In this document: positions 14,927-16,385 of the stretch, one piece after another
Layout of the letters: each line of letters opens with the position of its first letter
How positions within the stretch are numbered: the first letter of the stretch is position 1
Assembly (NCBI GenBank): GCA_045638465.1
Contig: JAZUBK010000032.1
Coordinates: 1 to 16,385, forward strand
DNA from: CAKVLS01 sp045638465
GTDB lineage: Bacteria; Bacillota; Clostridia; Christensenellales; UBA1242
DNA length: 16,385 nt
Reading direction: 5' to 3'
Translations under genes and position numbers: made by a program
The notes under the pieces: model-generated
Databases searched by the model: none
Seen by the model: the letters and a program-made list of their open reading frames with translations, nothing else
Told to the model about the DNA's origin: nothing

Positions 14927-16385
14927 TTAAGCAAAATATTCTTTGAAAAACTCTTCTGTTTTTTCAAAATCTTTTGCGTTGCTTTCTTTGTTTGCAGTGA
15001 AAGTAATATACACTTTGATAAGTGGTTCTGTGCCTGATGGTCTTATGATTACATTACCGCCGTTGTCAAGATCATATGACAAAACATCTGCACATGGCAA
15101 ACCATCAACTGATGTTGTATAGTCTAAAAATTTTGTTACTACATTTCCTGCGATATTGTCAAAAGGTTTTGCTCTCAAATCTGATAGCAATTGTTTCATT
15201 TTGTCATTACCGCTTTTGCCTTCAAATCTATAAGCTTTAACATGGTGTTCGTATAAACCAAATTCTGCATAAAGTTCGTTTAGTCTATCTACCATAGTTT
15301 TGTTTTGTTTTTTTAGTTCACTTGCAAGTTCGCAGATAAACATTGTTGCACAAGTTGCATCTTTATCTCTTACATAACTTCCTGCAAGGTAACCATAGCT
15401 TTCTTCAAAGCCAAGCAAATATTCATTTTCTCTACCTTCGTTTTCAAGGCCTTTTATAAAGTCTCCAATATATTTAAATCCTGTCAAAACAGGTTTTACT
15501 TTTGACCCATATTTTTCTGCAAGTTTATCTACAAGACTAGTTGTAACGATACTTCTTACGATGTAGCCTTTTTGCTTTTTGTTAGACAAAATATAATCAG
15601 TAATCAAGATACCTACTTCGTTGCCTGTTAGGTGAACATAGTTTCCGTTTTGGTTTACCTCTACACCTACTCTATCAGCATCAGGGTCTGTAGCAACGAT
15701 AATATCTGCTCCTACTTTGTTTGCAAGTTCTTCACCCAAAGCAAACACATCTTTGCGCTCAGGGTTAGGATAAGTACAAGTTGTAAAGTTGCTGTCTTTT
15801 TTGCATTGAACATCAACTAGGTGTACATCGCAGCCCCTTCTTCTGATTAGCTCTGGAGCAGTATTTGCACCAGTACCATTAAGAGCAGAATAAACAACTT
15901 TTAGGTTTTCAACTTTGTTTAGAGAAACATTTGTTACCGCATCAAAATAACTTTCTACAACATCGTTATCGATGTATTTAACGTTGCCTTTTGCAATGGC
16001 GCTATCAAGGTCGTCCATTTCTACGTTAAACATATCTACAGTGTCTGCAATTTCCATAATTGCTTTTGATGGTTCTTCTAAAAGTTGGCAACCATCACTA
16101 TTATATAGTTTATATCCGTTATACTCTTTTGGGTTGTGACTTGCAGTAATCATTACGCCAAGATCACAGCCATAATATCTTACCATATAAGATAAAAATG
16201 GTGTAGGCATCATATCTTTAGAGATATATACTTCGATGCCATGTCTACTACAGATTCTTGCTACATATTCTGCAAATTCTACAGACATATTACGGCTATC
16301 AAAACTAACCGCAAGGCGTGGGTTTTCCTTCTTATCCAAATATCTTGCAACAGCCTCTGTTACCTTACCTACTGTGTAGATATTC
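14927..16385 (-). CDS. pgcA: Phosphoglucomutase/phosphomannomutase, PgcA-type (N-terminus beyond right edge)
   Basis: 486 codons are present and the frame stays open to the right edge, reading NIYTVGKVTEAVARYL from the last bases, so the start lies outside the window; the TTG at 16337-16339 is an internal leucine. Alpha-D-phosphohexomutase landmarks in order: ITASHNPKEYNGYK with the catalytic phosphoserine (about 16130-16157), the metal loop DPDADRVG (about 15670-15690), the sugar-binding GFEESYGYL (about 15396-15420) and the phosphate-binding RPSGTEPLIKVY (about 15015-15049). FEESYG and the overall layout fit the PgcA/PGM2-like group rather than GlmM. It interconverts glucose-1-phosphate and glucose-6-phosphate, and possibly mannose phosphates, feeding UDP-glucose, glycolipid and polysaccharide synthesis. 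About 40-60 N-terminal residues are estimated to be missing; the family is often 560-580 aa, so this may be a somewhat short member. The terminator is at 14865-14891. Confidence 0.95.
   Translation of the reverse strand, partial: NIYTVGKVTEAVARYLDKKENPRLAVSFDSRNMSVEFAEYVARICSRHGIEVYISKDMMPTPFLSYMVRYYGCDLGVMITASHNPKEYNGYKLYNSDGCQLLEEPSKAIMEIADTVDMFNVEMDDLDSAIAKGNVKYIDNDVVESYFDAVTNVSLNKVENLKVVYSALNGTGANTAPELIRRRGCDVHLVDVQCKKDSNFTTCTYPNPERKDVFALGEELANKVGADIIVATDPDADRVGVEVNQNGNYVHLTGNEVGILITDYILSNKKQKGYIVRSIVTTSLVDKLAEKYGSKVKPVLTGFKYIGDFIKGLENEGRENEYLLGFEESYGYLAGSYVRDKDATCATMFICELASELKKQNKTMVDRLNELYAEFGLYEHHVKAYRFEGKSGNDKMKQLLSDLRAKPFDNIAGNVVTKFLDYTTSVDGLPCADVLSYDLDNGGNVIIRPSGTEPLIKVYITFTANKESNAKDFEKTEEFFKEYFA

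Overview
The window is strongly AT-rich bacterial DNA. Shine-Dalgarno sites are strong, promoters look sigma-A-like (several with an extended -10), intrinsic terminators are numerous, and all 14 visible stop codons are TAA. The genes read well with the standard code. The gene set points to an anaerobic, low-G+C Gram-positive-type bacterium (Bacillota, Clostridia-like, plausibly uncultured): a minimal SufC/SufB-type Fe-S pair, a TSCPD protein, a DIP1984/septicolysin-like protein, a PgcA-type phosphosugar mutase and XRE-membrane proteins. This placement is inference; no marker was compared by computation.

Layout. 1-1240 is the 5' part of a 23S rRNA gene on the minus strand, running off the left edge. 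It has its own leader and a near-consensus promoter (about 1549-1577), with no 16S gene upstream, so it looks like a free-standing 23S gene. 1578-2260 is AT-rich with no gene. 2289-3548 (+) encodes an unusual HD-GYP/zeta-toxin-like kinase fusion. 3766-5055 (+) encodes a metallo-beta-lactamase-fold protein fused to a GNAT-like domain. 5203-6148 (+) holds a small unknown protein and a nitroreductase. Facing these, 7459-6245 (-) holds a TSCPD protein and a DUF1295 membrane protein. A shared bidirectional terminator separates the two groups.

7616-8092 (+) is a Nudix protein. 8193-9831 (+) is an overlapping SufC-like/SufB-like pair resembling the minimal SMS Fe-S scaffold. 9921-10376 (+) is a DIP1984-family protein. 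It is followed by about 220 nt of strongly self-complementary noncoding sequence ending in a terminator, a candidate structured RNA of unrecognised class. 10691-12079 (+) is asnS with its own promoter.

14569-12183 (-) is a two-gene, translationally coupled membrane unit: an XRE DNA-binding domain on an eight-helix membrane protein, then a single-pass protein with a large extracytoplasmic domain. A 19-nt perfect palindrome sits on the -35 box of its promoter and suggests autoregulation. 14927-16385 (-) is a phosphoglucomutase/phosphomannomutase cut by the right edge.

Most genes are short transcription units with their own promoter and terminator, so there is no large operon or obvious island. 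The least ordinary items are the free-standing 23S gene, the HD-GYP/zeta fusion, the structured RNA before asnS and the XRE-membrane pair.
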